Origin: JAUVZF01 sp964449275
Lineage (GTDB): Bacteria > Planctomycetota > Phycisphaerae > FEN-1346
Reading direction: 5' to 3'
NCBI GenBank assembly: GCA_964449275.1
Contig: CAYVAM010000101.1
Span: forward strand, 1 to 14,369
Length of the DNA: 14,369 nucleotides
Part shown: piece after piece, positions 1 to 7,082 of the stretch
Numbering within the stretch: position 1 is the first letter of the stretch
How the letters are laid out: the number at the start of each line of letters is the position of its first letter
Position numbers and translations under genes: made by a program
The notes under the pieces: generated by a model
Databases searched by the model: none
What the model was told of the DNA's origin: nothing
The model's input: only the letters and a program-made list of their open reading frames with translations

Positions 1-388
1 TGTCCTTGCCGGCCTGGACGGTCCAGATGGTCATCAGCGTGTGCCAGTGGTTGCAGGTGGCGCAGGAGATGCCGTCGAGGTTCTTGTCGTCGAGTGCCTT
101 GCGGATGTCCTGGACGCCGGCGGGTTTCTTTTTCTGCTTCTTCTCGACCTTGCCGACGGCCGAATTGAGGCGGTTCAGGTCCGGCTCGATGCAATGGCTG
201 ACCTCGACGTCCTTCATGCCGAGGTAGGAGCCGATGTGACCTCCGCCGCGGCCGCCACAACCCGCAACGCCCATGTGGATGGTCTCGTTCGCGCCCAGGA
301 CGCGGTGCCCGGCGTGGCTGACGACGAACGACGCGCCCGCCATCGCCAGAGACTGTTTCACAAACTTCCGTCGATTCATGCGCGACAT
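1..388 (-). CDS. Gfo/Idh/MocA-family oxidoreductase, Tat-exported (partial, 3' end beyond left edge)
   Basis: The first 129 residues are visible. Residues 6-11 (RRKFVK) followed by a hydrophobic stretch form a twin-arginine signal. A Rossmann dinucleotide-binding start follows at about residues 38-50 (HMGVAGCGGRGGG), and the family-typical NHWH stretch lies at 113-116, just before an AGKD turn that in this family leads into the Lys-containing catalytic EKP motif, here beyond the edge. By family these are NAD(P)-dependent sugar or inositol dehydrogenases; Tat-exported versions with a GCGGRG-type motif are very numerous in planctomycetes and their substrates are mostly unknown. The start at 388 is chosen because a GGAGG lies 9 nt upstream; the Met at 379 has none at proper distance. 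The gene is divergent from the lyase at 652, so both may act on the same carbohydrate, which is inference. Cys44 within the glycine motif is a minor peculiarity. Confidence 0.9.
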   Translation of the reverse strand, partial: MSRMNRRKFVKQSLAMAGASFVVSHAGHRVLGANETIHMGVAGCGGRGGGHIGSYLGMKDVEVSHCIEPDLNRLNSAVGKVEKKQKKKPAGVQDIRKALDDKNLDGISCATCNHWHTLMTIWTVQAGKD

Positions 389-397
389 GTCGTGAGT

Positions 398-402
398 CCT
401 CC
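398..402 (-). promoter_or_regulatory. Ribosome binding site deciding the oxidoreductase start
   Basis: GGAGG on the minus strand, 9 nt before the ATG at 388. It supports that start over the in-frame ATG at 379. Confidence 0.7.
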
Positions 403-640
403 AAAAGCCCCTTCACCGAGAAGTCCCCAGGCCCGCCGCGACCCACCATACACCGTCGGCTGCGGCAATGCAAGCGCGATCGTGTCGGCCCGACCGCAAG
501 ATTCGCCTTCGACAGGGCGCCCCCAAGCCGATTCCGGCGCCATGGCGGCACGGGTTTTTGGTGGCCAACGGCCTCAGCCACGGCTATCGTCGGGGCGTAT
601 TCGGCGGCGAGGTGTGCCCGCGCCGCCGGCCCCTGCCGAT
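403..640. other. Divergent intergenic region between oxidoreductase and lyase genes
   Basis: This non-coding stretch must contain promoters in both directions. I see no convincing -35/-10 pair, operator or riboswitch. A 10-bp palindrome centred on CATG (538-547) is the only symmetrical element noticed and is short enough to be chance. Open frames run through it on both strands but have no family resemblance. Confidence 0.5.
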
Positions 641-651
641 GGAGAACGCCG

Positions 652-3084
652 ATGAACCGCCAACCCGGCACGTGGCCCATCGCCTGTGTCCTGATTGCCC
701 TGACAAGCGCCGCCGCCTGTGCGGACGCGCAGCCGGTAAACGACTCGCCCGCCCGTCCCGGCGAATGGGGGTTCCGCCCTCTCGACGGCCGGCCGAGCCC
801 CACAAATCCGCCGGCGTTCGTCTGGCGGCCGCAGAAGGATGCCGTGGCGTATGAACTCCAGTGCACCCGCGACGCCGCGTTCAAGAGGATCGCGCATCAG
901 GCCAAGGTCCAGCGGTACAACTGCCACTGCCCGCCGAAGGCGTTGGCCGAAGGCACGTGGCACTGGCAGTTCCGGTTCATCGACAAAAAGGGCGAGACGT
1001 CGGCGTGGAGCAGGGCGCGGGCTTTCATCATCGACAAGACCGCCGTCGCCTTCCCGATGCCGCCGCGCAAGGAACTCCTCGGCCGCATCCCGAAGCGGCA
1101 CCCGCGTCTGTTCGTCCGTCCGGAGCAACTGCCGCACCTCAAGCAACTCGCAAAGGGTGAACTCAAGAAGGAGTTTGATGCGCTCGTCAAGGAATGCGAC
1201 CGGCTTCTGAAGAACCCGCCGCCCACGAACGAGCCGCCCACCTATCCCAAGGACATGGTCCGAAGGAGCGAGGACTGGCGCAAGATGTGGTGGGGCAACC
1301 GCGTGCACACGATCCGGTGCCTGAACGGCGCCGCGACGCTCGGCTTCACGCGGCGACTGAGCGGCAACGACGCCTACGGCCGCCTGGCCAAGCGCCTTCT
1401 GATGGCCGCCGCCGAGTGGGACCCCAAGGGCAGCACCGGATACCGGTACAACGACGAGGCCGGGATGCCGTACAACTACTACTTCGCCCGCACGTACACC
1501 TTCGCTAACGACCTTCTGACCGAGAAGGAGAAGGCCAAGTGCCGCCAGGTCATGACCGTCCGCGGCCGCGAGATGTACGACCACCTGGCGCGCCGCCACC
1601 TCTGGCGGCCGTACGCCAGCCACTCGAACCGGGCGTGGCACTGGCTGGGCGAGGTCGGCGTCGCCTTCCTCAACGAGATTCCCGACGCCGAGGAGTGGGT
1701 CTGGTTCGCCATGAACGTCTTTTACAACGTTTACCCCGCCTGGAGCGACGCCGACGGCGGGTGGCACGAAGGCGCCAGTTACTGGGCAGGGTACATCCAT
1801 CGCTTCACGTGGTGGGCCGATGCCATGCGCGTCGCCATGGACGTTAATGCATACCGCAAGCCGTACTTCTCGCAGGTCGGGTATTACCCGATGTACCTCC
1901 AGCCGCCGGGCACGCGCGGCGGGGGATTCGGTGACCTGTGCGCGGTCCGCCGGTCGAGTAACAACCGCTCACTGATGACGATCCTGGCCGCCCAGGCCCG
2001 CAACCCGCACTGGCAGTGGTACGTCGACGTGCACGGCGGCCCGCGGCCCGAAGGCGGTTACATCGGCTTCATCCGCGGGGCGCTGCCGAAGGTCGATGCC
2101 CGGCCGCCCGACGACCTGCCCGGCAGCCGATGCTTCCGCGGCACCGGCCTGGCGATGCTCAACACGAACCTCGCCGGCGCCGCCGACAACGTCCAGGTCA
2201 TCTTCAAGTCCAGCCCCTTCGGCACCCAGAGCCACGGGTACGAATCGAACAACTCGTTCCTGCTGTACGCCTTCGGCGAGCGGCTGCTTATCCGAACCGG
2301 CCGCCGCGACATCTACGGCAGCCTCCACCACAAGAACTGGATGTGGCACACGAAGTCCACCAACTGCATCACCGTCGGCGGCGAGGGACAGACGCCGCAC
2401 AGCGCCGCGACGCGCGGCCGTGTCCTCGGCTTCCACACCTCACGGGCGTTCGACTACGTCGCAGGCGAGGCCGGGTCGTGCTACGGAAAGACGCTCGAGC
2501 GTTTCACGCGGCACATCCTGTTCGTCAAGCCCGGCCTGATCGTCGTGTTCGACCGTGTGAAGGCGCCGAAGGCGGGTCCGCTGGAGTGGCGCCTGCACGC
2601 GCCGACCGAGATGACGGTCAACGGGCCGGGCGACATCCGCGTGACGGTCGGCAAAGCGGCCTGCCGCGTGTCGCTGCTTGCGCCGAAGGGCCTGGAGGTC
2701 TCGCAGACGGACCGGTTCGATCCACCGCCCCGGCCGCGCGTCAAACTCACCGAGTGGCACCTGACGGCCCGGACGCCGCCCGTCGCACAAACGGAGTTCG
2801 TCACCGTCATCCGCCCGCACCGCGCCGGCGAGAGCATGCCGACGGCGGCGAAACTGCACCAGATCAAGGGCGGCTACGCGCTCGCGGCCGATCTGTCGGA
2901 CGGCCGCGTCGTTGTCCTGATGCGCTCGCGCGACGCCGGCGCCCTTGCCTTCGGCGGCGTTACCGCCACGACCGACCTGGCAGCCGTCCGATTCGACGCC
3001 GCTGGCAAAGCCACGAACCACATCCTCGTCACCGGCAGCAAGGTCCGGGCGGGCAAGGGGAACCTGCCGAAGCGAACGGAGTGA
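652..3084 (+). CDS. Secreted DUF4962 / heparinase II/III-family polysaccharide lyase
   Basis: An 810-residue protein likely to cleave an acidic polysaccharide by beta-elimination outside the cytoplasm. Residues 1-26 are a Sec signal peptide ending near ACADA. Residues about 40-130 resemble the beta-sandwich at the front of DUF4962 proteins (PSPTNPPAFVWRP, then an HWQFRF strand). An alpha/alpha-toroid follows (about 145-480) with candidate catalytic groups H324/N326/H330 in SHSNRAWHW and Y377 in EGASYWAGY. The C-terminal heparinase II/III beta-sandwich starts near 495, with the hallmark SHGYESNNSFLLYAFGE (527-543) and HHKNWMWHTKSTN (559-571). Length and domain order fit the family; the residue assignment is by analogy with PL15/PL17/PL21-type lyases and the substrate cannot be read from sequence. 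GGAGA lies 6 nt before the ATG. It is transcribed away from the Tat oxidoreductase, a pairing that suits catabolism of an unsaturated or oxidised sugar (inference). Confidence 0.9.
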   Translation: MNRQPGTWPIACVLIALTSAAACADAQPVNDSPARPGEWGFRPLDGRPSPTNPPAFVWRPQKDAVAYELQCTRDAAFKRIAHQAKVQRYNCHCPPKALAEGTWHWQFRFIDKKGETSAWSRARAFIIDKTAVAFPMPPRKELLGRIPKRHPRLFVRPEQLPHLKQLAKGELKKEFDALVKECDRLLKNPPPTNEPPTYPKDMVRRSEDWRKMWWGNRVHTIRCLNGAATLGFTRRLSGNDAYGRLAKRLLMAAAEWDPKGSTGYRYNDEAGMPYNYYFARTYTFANDLLTEKEKAKCRQVMTVRGREMYDHLARRHLWRPYASHSNRAWHWLGEVGVAFLNEIPDAEEWVWFAMNVFYNVYPAWSDADGGWHEGASYWAGYIHRFTWWADAMRVAMDVNAYRKPYFSQVGYYPMYLQPPGTRGGGFGDLCAVRRSSNNRSLMTILAAQARNPHWQWYVDVHGGPRPEGGYIGFIRGALPKVDARPPDDLPGSRCFRGTGLAMLNTNLAGAADNVQVIFKSSPFGTQSHGYESNNSFLLYAFGERLLIRTGRRDIYGSLHHKNWMWHTKSTNCITVGGEGQTPHSAATRGRVLGFHTSRAFDYVAGEAGSCYGKTLERFTRHILFVKPGLIVVFDRVKAPKAGPLEWRLHAPTEMTVNGPGDIRVTVGKAACRVSLLAPKGLEVSQTDRFDPPPRPRVKLTEWHLTARTPPVAQTEFVTVIRPHRAGESMPTAAKLHQIKGGYALAADLSDGRVVVLMRSRDAGALAFGGVTATTDLAAVRFDAAGKATNHILVTGSKVRAGKGNLPKRTE

Positions 3085-3116
3085 CCCGCGATTCGCTGCG
3101 ATCTACCGACGCCTGC

Positions 3117-3131
3117 TAGGGCACAGCCCTA
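3117..3131 (+). terminator. Small stem-loop after the lyase gene, weak terminator candidate
   Basis: TAGGGC-ACA-GCCCTA forms a perfect 6-bp stem with a 3-nt loop 32 nt after the lyase stop. No U-run follows, so intrinsic termination is doubtful. Confidence 0.25.
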
Positions 3132-3187
3132 CCAGTTCAAGCACTGCTCAGCGAGTCCTTGACGCGAGAACCGGTTATCGCCCACAC

Positions 3188-3194
3188 GGAGGAG
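3188..3194 (+). promoter_or_regulatory. Strong Shine-Dalgarno of the zinc-finger gene
   Basis: GGAGGAG lies 9 nt before the ATG at 3204. It is one of the best ribosome binding sites in the window and argues that this short gene is translated. Confidence 0.65.
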
Positions 3195-3203
3195 TAGCAA
3201 GTT

Positions 3204-3428
3204 ATGAAATGCAGCATCGAAGGATGCCCGGGCGAGTATGAGAACCGTCGCATCGCGCACACGGTTCGCCAGGGAGACCAGGTTATTGTCGTCGATCACG
3301 TCCCGGCCGAAGTCTGCAACCTATGTGGGGACGTGCTCCTGAAGCCCGAAACCATCCGGCGAATCGAGAAACTGCTCGAATCGCAGCGCGAACCGACCGG
3401 GACCGTGCCGTTGTATGAATACGCATGA
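3204..3428 (+). CDS. YgiT/MqsA-type zinc-finger protein (orphan antitoxin-like)
   Basis: A 74-residue protein with four cysteines arranged as a zinc-binding site: C3 and C8 at the start, and C38 and C41 in VPAEVCNLCGDVLL, the signature of the YgiT-type zinc finger that forms the N-terminal half of MqsA antitoxins. A short helical segment with PETIRRIEKLLES (48-60) follows, then a PLYEY tail. The first metal pair is C-x4-C rather than the more usual C-x2-C. Stand-alone proteins of this size normally sit directly downstream of a DUF4258-type toxin. Here the gene upstream is the lyase, 119 bp away, and no toxin frame is evident, so it is either an orphan or used as a small regulator. No helix-turn-helix domain is present. 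The zinc-finger family call is fairly secure; an antitoxin role is inference. Confidence 0.75.
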   Translation: MKCSIEGCPGEYENRRIAHTVRQGDQVIVVDHVPAEVCNLCGDVLLKPETIRRIEKLLESQREPTGTVPLYEYA

Positions 3429-3557
3429 GACGTGTGGACACGCGCCGGCACTTCAGACGCGACGATGGGGCAGCGGAAATGATGCGGTCGGGGCGGCGGG
3501 CACAAACCGTATCGGCACGCCGGCGAGCCCGTTGATGCAGCCTGTATGCCTCTGCCG
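3429..3557. other. Convergent intergenic region
   Basis: The spacer between the plus-strand zinc-finger gene and the end of the minus-strand HzsA-related gene. It should contain terminators for both, but I see no clear stem-loop with a T-run on either strand and no RNA gene. Confidence 0.4.
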
Positions 3558-6500
3558 TCACGCCTTCTTCGGCGGGGGCTTCCTGGCAGGTGTGGACTTC
3601 TTCGGCGCCGGTTTCGGCGGCGCCTTCTTGGCCGGCGCAGGCTTCTTCGGCGCCGGCGCCTTGCAGTAGGTCTTCTGGATGTGGGCGATGATGGAGGGGA
3701 TCTCCGGGTCCTTGATCCACCCTTTGCGCTTGGCAATCATGCGCCGGACCGTTGCGGGGATCTGGTCGGGCGTCTTCTTCTTCATCATGTCGTTGCGGCG
3801 GTAGTCGTGGCACTCGAAGCAGCGGACCTTGAACGCCTCCTCGGGGTCGGGGATGGGTTTGGCCAGAGCCGCATAGGCGGCCTTGGCCATTTTGCTGCTC
3901 GCCGCGGCGTCGTAGCCCGGCAGGTCGTCCTCGGCGAGGATGTTGTCCCACTGGGCGCCCAGGTCGATCCACTCGACGAGGAGTTTCTTCTCGGCGTCGG
4001 AGATCGGCCTTCCGGGCGGCATCAGCCGGACCTCTTTCTTGTAGGGATTGCGCTGGTCGCTCCATCCGAGTTTCTTCCCGTAGAGGCGCCAGATGAGCGG
4101 GCTGTGCCGGGCCGAGCACGGAACCACGAGCGTGCCGACGCGGCTCGTGGGCGCCTGGAGCAGGCTCTCGTAGGCGTGGTTGAAGAATGCCGCGTTGATC
4201 TTCCGTCCACGCGACCCCGAGCGGTGGAAGGCCAGTTCGAAGCCCTTCCGCAGGTCGAGGCCGCCGGCCTTCGTCTCGGCGCCGTGGCACTTCGGCATCG
4301 AGCAGTTCTTCTCGATAATCGGCATGATGTCGCGGCGGAAATCCACGGTCCGGCGCTTCTCGGGCGGCGTCGTGACCGGGTGCGGCCGTTTTCGCATGGC
4401 CACGCAGTCGAGGTTCGGCAGGGCCTGCTCGCGGTCCTCGTGGCAGCCGACGCACATCCGCGTCTCGCCGGGGCGGACCCACGTCCAGGTCAATTGCGTC
4501 TCGATGGCCATGCCGCCCGAATCGAGTGTCTGGAGGCTGATGACGGTGTCGGCGGGCACCTCGATGTTGAAACTGCCGTCCGCCTCGGCCGGGGCGTAGC
4601 CGATGATCCGCTTCTGCTCGAAGTTGTTGCCGCCGTTCGAGTTCGACCCGAAACTCATCTGGAGCATGTCGATGACCGTCGAGCGGTGCTTGTTGCGGTC
4701 GGTGTCGTGGACGCCGAACCCCTCGACGACGCGCACCGCCTTGATCTGGCCCGGCTCGGCGGGGGGCAGTTCGCCCACCACGACGCGATTCGCCTGCTTC
4801 GGCCGGTCCGACAGGTAGGCGTTCACGCAGCACATGACGCCGGTCTTCTTGCCGGGCGCCACCATGCTCGGGACGTTCGGCGGAACGGGCCGCGAGTAGA
4901 TGGCGACGGCGTCGAAATCCTGGGCGTTCGGGTCATCGAACACCAGCCGCCCCGCCCGCCCCGACGCAAAGTCGAACCGGTAGATGCCCAGGTGAATCTC
5001 CTCAGAGGGCTGCTGCTCCAACGGCGCCGTGCCGCGCCCGGGAGAGTAGGAGACCAGCATCCCGCCGTCCGGCAGCGGATACGGCGAGGCGAAGCGGCCG
5101 CCCAGGTTCTGCCCGTTCAACTGGACCTCCGGCGTCAGGAACTTGCGCGTCTTGAGCGGCTTTCGCGGATGCACACTCGTCAGGTACCCCGCGTTGTAGT
5201 GCCGGTGCCCGCCCGTCTCGACCACGATGACGCGGCCGTCAAGGAGTTGCTGCGAGAACGACTTGGTCTTGCTCATCACGTTGACGTTGCCGCAGAACAG
5301 GTTGAAGCCGGTGCCGTCGGGCATGATGGTGCAGAGGGCGAAGTTGCCCGCCACGCCCTGGTGGTCGCCGTGATGCTGCCAACTCGTGAACAGCACCCGC
5401 CCGTCGGCCAGCACGACCGAGGCGGTGTCGCTCGAGAGGTTGAACGAGGTTTTCTGGACGTCCGACCCGTCGGGGTTGCAGGTGAAAAGGAGCGGCGGCA
5501 CGTCGCGGTCGTACTCGTCGCGGAACCCCGACTTGGTGCAACTGAAGATGATCCGACCGTTGGGCAGGTAGTACGGGTCGTAGCAGTCGCCCGGCTCTTC
5601 CGTGATTTGCCTCAGACCGGTGCCGTCGAGGTTCATCTCCCAGACCTGCCACTTGTCCTCGCGGCCGGTGGTCTTTTTGCCCGAGAAGACGATCTTCTTG
5701 CCGTCGTACGAGAGGTCCGGATAGATGGCAGACGCGAAGTGCTCGCTCGTCAGGTCCGTCAGTACCCCGTCGGGCGCCGCCGGGATGAGCGTCGAGATGC
5801 GGGCCTTGGGCGGCCGGCGGACAATGCGGAACAGTTCATAATGGAGCCCGCTGCGGCCGTTCGGCAGGTTCGGCGTCTGGCAGAACACGATTCCCTTGAT
5901 GCCCTCGACGGGCGGAGGCAGCGCCGGCTTGGCCGCCGCCGTGCTATGGCTCGTGGCTACCTTGGCCTCACCCCGCCCCGCCGCCACGGTCACTTGGTAC
6001 GTGTGCCAGCGCTCCACGAGCACACGCATCGGCCAGGCGCTGTACTGGCTGGCGAAGGTCTTGATCATCACGACGTTCCTGCCTTTGCGGAGCGTCGGGA
6101 AGACCTCGATGCGGCCGGACCGGTAGTTTCGGACCGGGGGGATATTCTTGAGGACCTTGCCGTTGAGCCATATCTTCGCTCCGCCGCGGCACGTGAGGGT
6201 CAACTGCACGCTGCGCTCGGCCTCCGAGTTGATCTCGGTCGCCAGGTAGAAGATGCCCGCCCCTTTGGACCCGTCCCAGACGTTGCCTTCCGGCCGGCCG
6301 CCCACCTGCTTCCAGGTATACCGCGTCTTGCCGACGGTGTAGGCCTTCGAGAAGTCCGGGACGGCGGCTTGCTCGGGAGGGAAGACGTTCACCAGTTCGC
6401 GTCCCTTGACGTACTTGGAACGGAACGGCCCCACGGCGCGCCACGACCGCAGCACCTCGGCGTTTCTCTCGTCCGCCGGCGCACGGTGCCGCACGGTGTA

Positions 6501-7061
6501 CGTGCCGGGCAGCAGCCGCGCCGTCTGCCCCCGGTAGCCCGTCACGAGGTACGTGTCGCCGTGGTACAGTTTCTGCGGGACGGTTGAAGGAAGGTCCGGC
6601 GGCATGAGAGGGCGGAACCGGAACAGGCCCGTCGGCACGGCCGTCGTCTGCCCCGCCTTGACCGTCACCTTCTGCGTCAGCCAGCCGGACGGGAAGCCGA
6701 CCTTGACGTCGTACTCGCCCGGCGCGAGCGGCAGTCTCTGACCGATGCGGGCGCCGTACTTGACGCACCGCGACCCCTGGTACACCGCAAAGACGCGCGA
6801 GGAGTCCGGCCGCAGACCGCTCGCGTCGATCGTGATGCCCGTGACCGTCTTGGCGGGCGCCTTCCTGGCCGGCGCCGGTTTCCTGGCAGATGGTTTCTTG
6901 GCCGCGGGTTTCCCGGCGGTCGGACGCTTCGCAGCGGCGGTCTTTTTCTCGGGCGCCGCTTTCTTTTCGGCGGCAGCCTTGCCCTTCGGCGCGGGCGCGG
7001 CAAGGGCGCACGCTGCGGCCGCAAGCAGGAACGCCGTGATGAGCCATCGCGTCGGTTTCAC
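3558..7061 (-). CDS. HzsA-related exported triheme c-type protein with beta-propeller
   Basis: A 1167-residue protein. Residues 1-22 are a signal peptide. Residues 24-71 are a Lys/Ala/Pro-rich segment. About 75-145 look like a small carbohydrate-binding-style sandwich, and 200-355 a PA14-like sandwich (AKIWLNGK at 295-302). About 385-720 is a PD40/TolB-like propeller with SYDGKKIVFS (451-460) and WQVWEMNLDG (471-480), matching the middle domain of hydrazine synthase alpha relatives. C-heme sites follow: CVGCH (870-874), an expanded CSMPKCH (920-926) inside DIMPIIEKNC, and CFECH (1081-1085); MPPG (1014-1017) offers a Met ligand. The protein ends in a second Lys/Ala/Pro tail (1133-1167). It is much longer than true HzsA and no HzsB/C gene is near, so hydrazine synthesis is not claimed; periplasmic electron transfer or oxidation of an unknown substrate is the inference. 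It starts at GTG with GAGGG 7 nt upstream and lies 21 bp after the propeller-peroxidase gene, so they are probably cotranscribed. Confidence 0.85.
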   Translation of the reverse strand: MKPTRWLITAFLLAAAACALAAPAPKGKAAAEKKAAPEKKTAAAKRPTAGKPAAKKPSARKPAPARKAPAKTVTGITIDASGLRPDSSRVFAVYQGSRCVKYGARIGQRLPLAPGEYDVKVGFPSGWLTQKVTVKAGQTTAVPTGLFRFRPLMPPDLPSTVPQKLYHGDTYLVTGYRGQTARLLPGTYTVRHRAPADERNAEVLRSWRAVGPFRSKYVKGRELVNVFPPEQAAVPDFSKAYTVGKTRYTWKQVGGRPEGNVWDGSKGAGIFYLATEINSEAERSVQLTLTCRGGAKIWLNGKVLKNIPPVRNYRSGRIEVFPTLRKGRNVVMIKTFASQYSAWPMRVLVERWHTYQVTVAAGRGEAKVATSHSTAAAKPALPPPVEGIKGIVFCQTPNLPNGRSGLHYELFRIVRRPPKARISTLIPAAPDGVLTDLTSEHFASAIYPDLSYDGKKIVFSGKKTTGREDKWQVWEMNLDGTGLRQITEEPGDCYDPYYLPNGRIIFSCTKSGFRDEYDRDVPPLLFTCNPDGSDVQKTSFNLSSDTASVVLADGRVLFTSWQHHGDHQGVAGNFALCTIMPDGTGFNLFCGNVNVMSKTKSFSQQLLDGRVIVVETGGHRHYNAGYLTSVHPRKPLKTRKFLTPEVQLNGQNLGGRFASPYPLPDGGMLVSYSPGRGTAPLEQQPSEEIHLGIYRFDFASGRAGRLVFDDPNAQDFDAVAIYSRPVPPNVPSMVAPGKKTGVMCCVNAYLSDRPKQANRVVVGELPPAEPGQIKAVRVVEGFGVHDTDRNKHRSTVIDMLQMSFGSNSNGGNNFEQKRIIGYAPAEADGSFNIEVPADTVISLQTLDSGGMAIETQLTWTWVRPGETRMCVGCHEDREQALPNLDCVAMRKRPHPVTTPPEKRRTVDFRRDIMPIIEKNCSMPKCHGAETKAGGLDLRKGFELAFHRSGSRGRKINAAFFNHAYESLLQAPTSRVGTLVVPCSARHSPLIWRLYGKKLGWSDQRNPYKKEVRLMPPGRPISDAEKKLLVEWIDLGAQWDNILAEDDLPGYDAAASSKMAKAAYAALAKPIPDPEEAFKVRCFECHDYRRNDMMKKKTPDQIPATVRRMIAKRKGWIKDPEIPSIIAHIQKTYCKAPAPKKPAPAKKAPPKPAPKKSTPARKPPPKKA

Positions 7062-7082
7062 CGTTCTGCCCTCGCTTCCGCC

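Noticed and set aside
538..547. 10-bp palindrome in the divergent intergenic region as an operator
   Set aside because: Short, solitary and GC-rich; expected by chance at this base composition.
3085..3203. Remnant of a DUF4258-type toxin just before the zinc-finger gene (a frame reading RTGYRP and overlapping its start)
   Set aside because: The resemblance is a handful of residues, and the frame upstream runs into the lyase gene out of frame; not enough to call even a pseudogene.
3546..6587. Very long open frame (over 1000 codons) on the plus strand, antisense to the HzsA-related gene
   Set aside because: High GC at third codon positions opens the antisense frame. The product is rich in Arg, Gly, Ala and Val with no domain, whereas the minus strand encodes a signal peptide, propeller motifs and heme sites. 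The same applies to long antisense frames at 574-1800, 7338-9059, 9571-11634 and 11674-12612.
3558..7061. Calling this gene hydrazine synthase subunit alpha and the organism an anammox bacterium
   Set aside because: The relatedness is to the domain family only. The protein is far longer, has three heme sites and a different neighbourhood, and no beta/gamma subunit genes are in the window.
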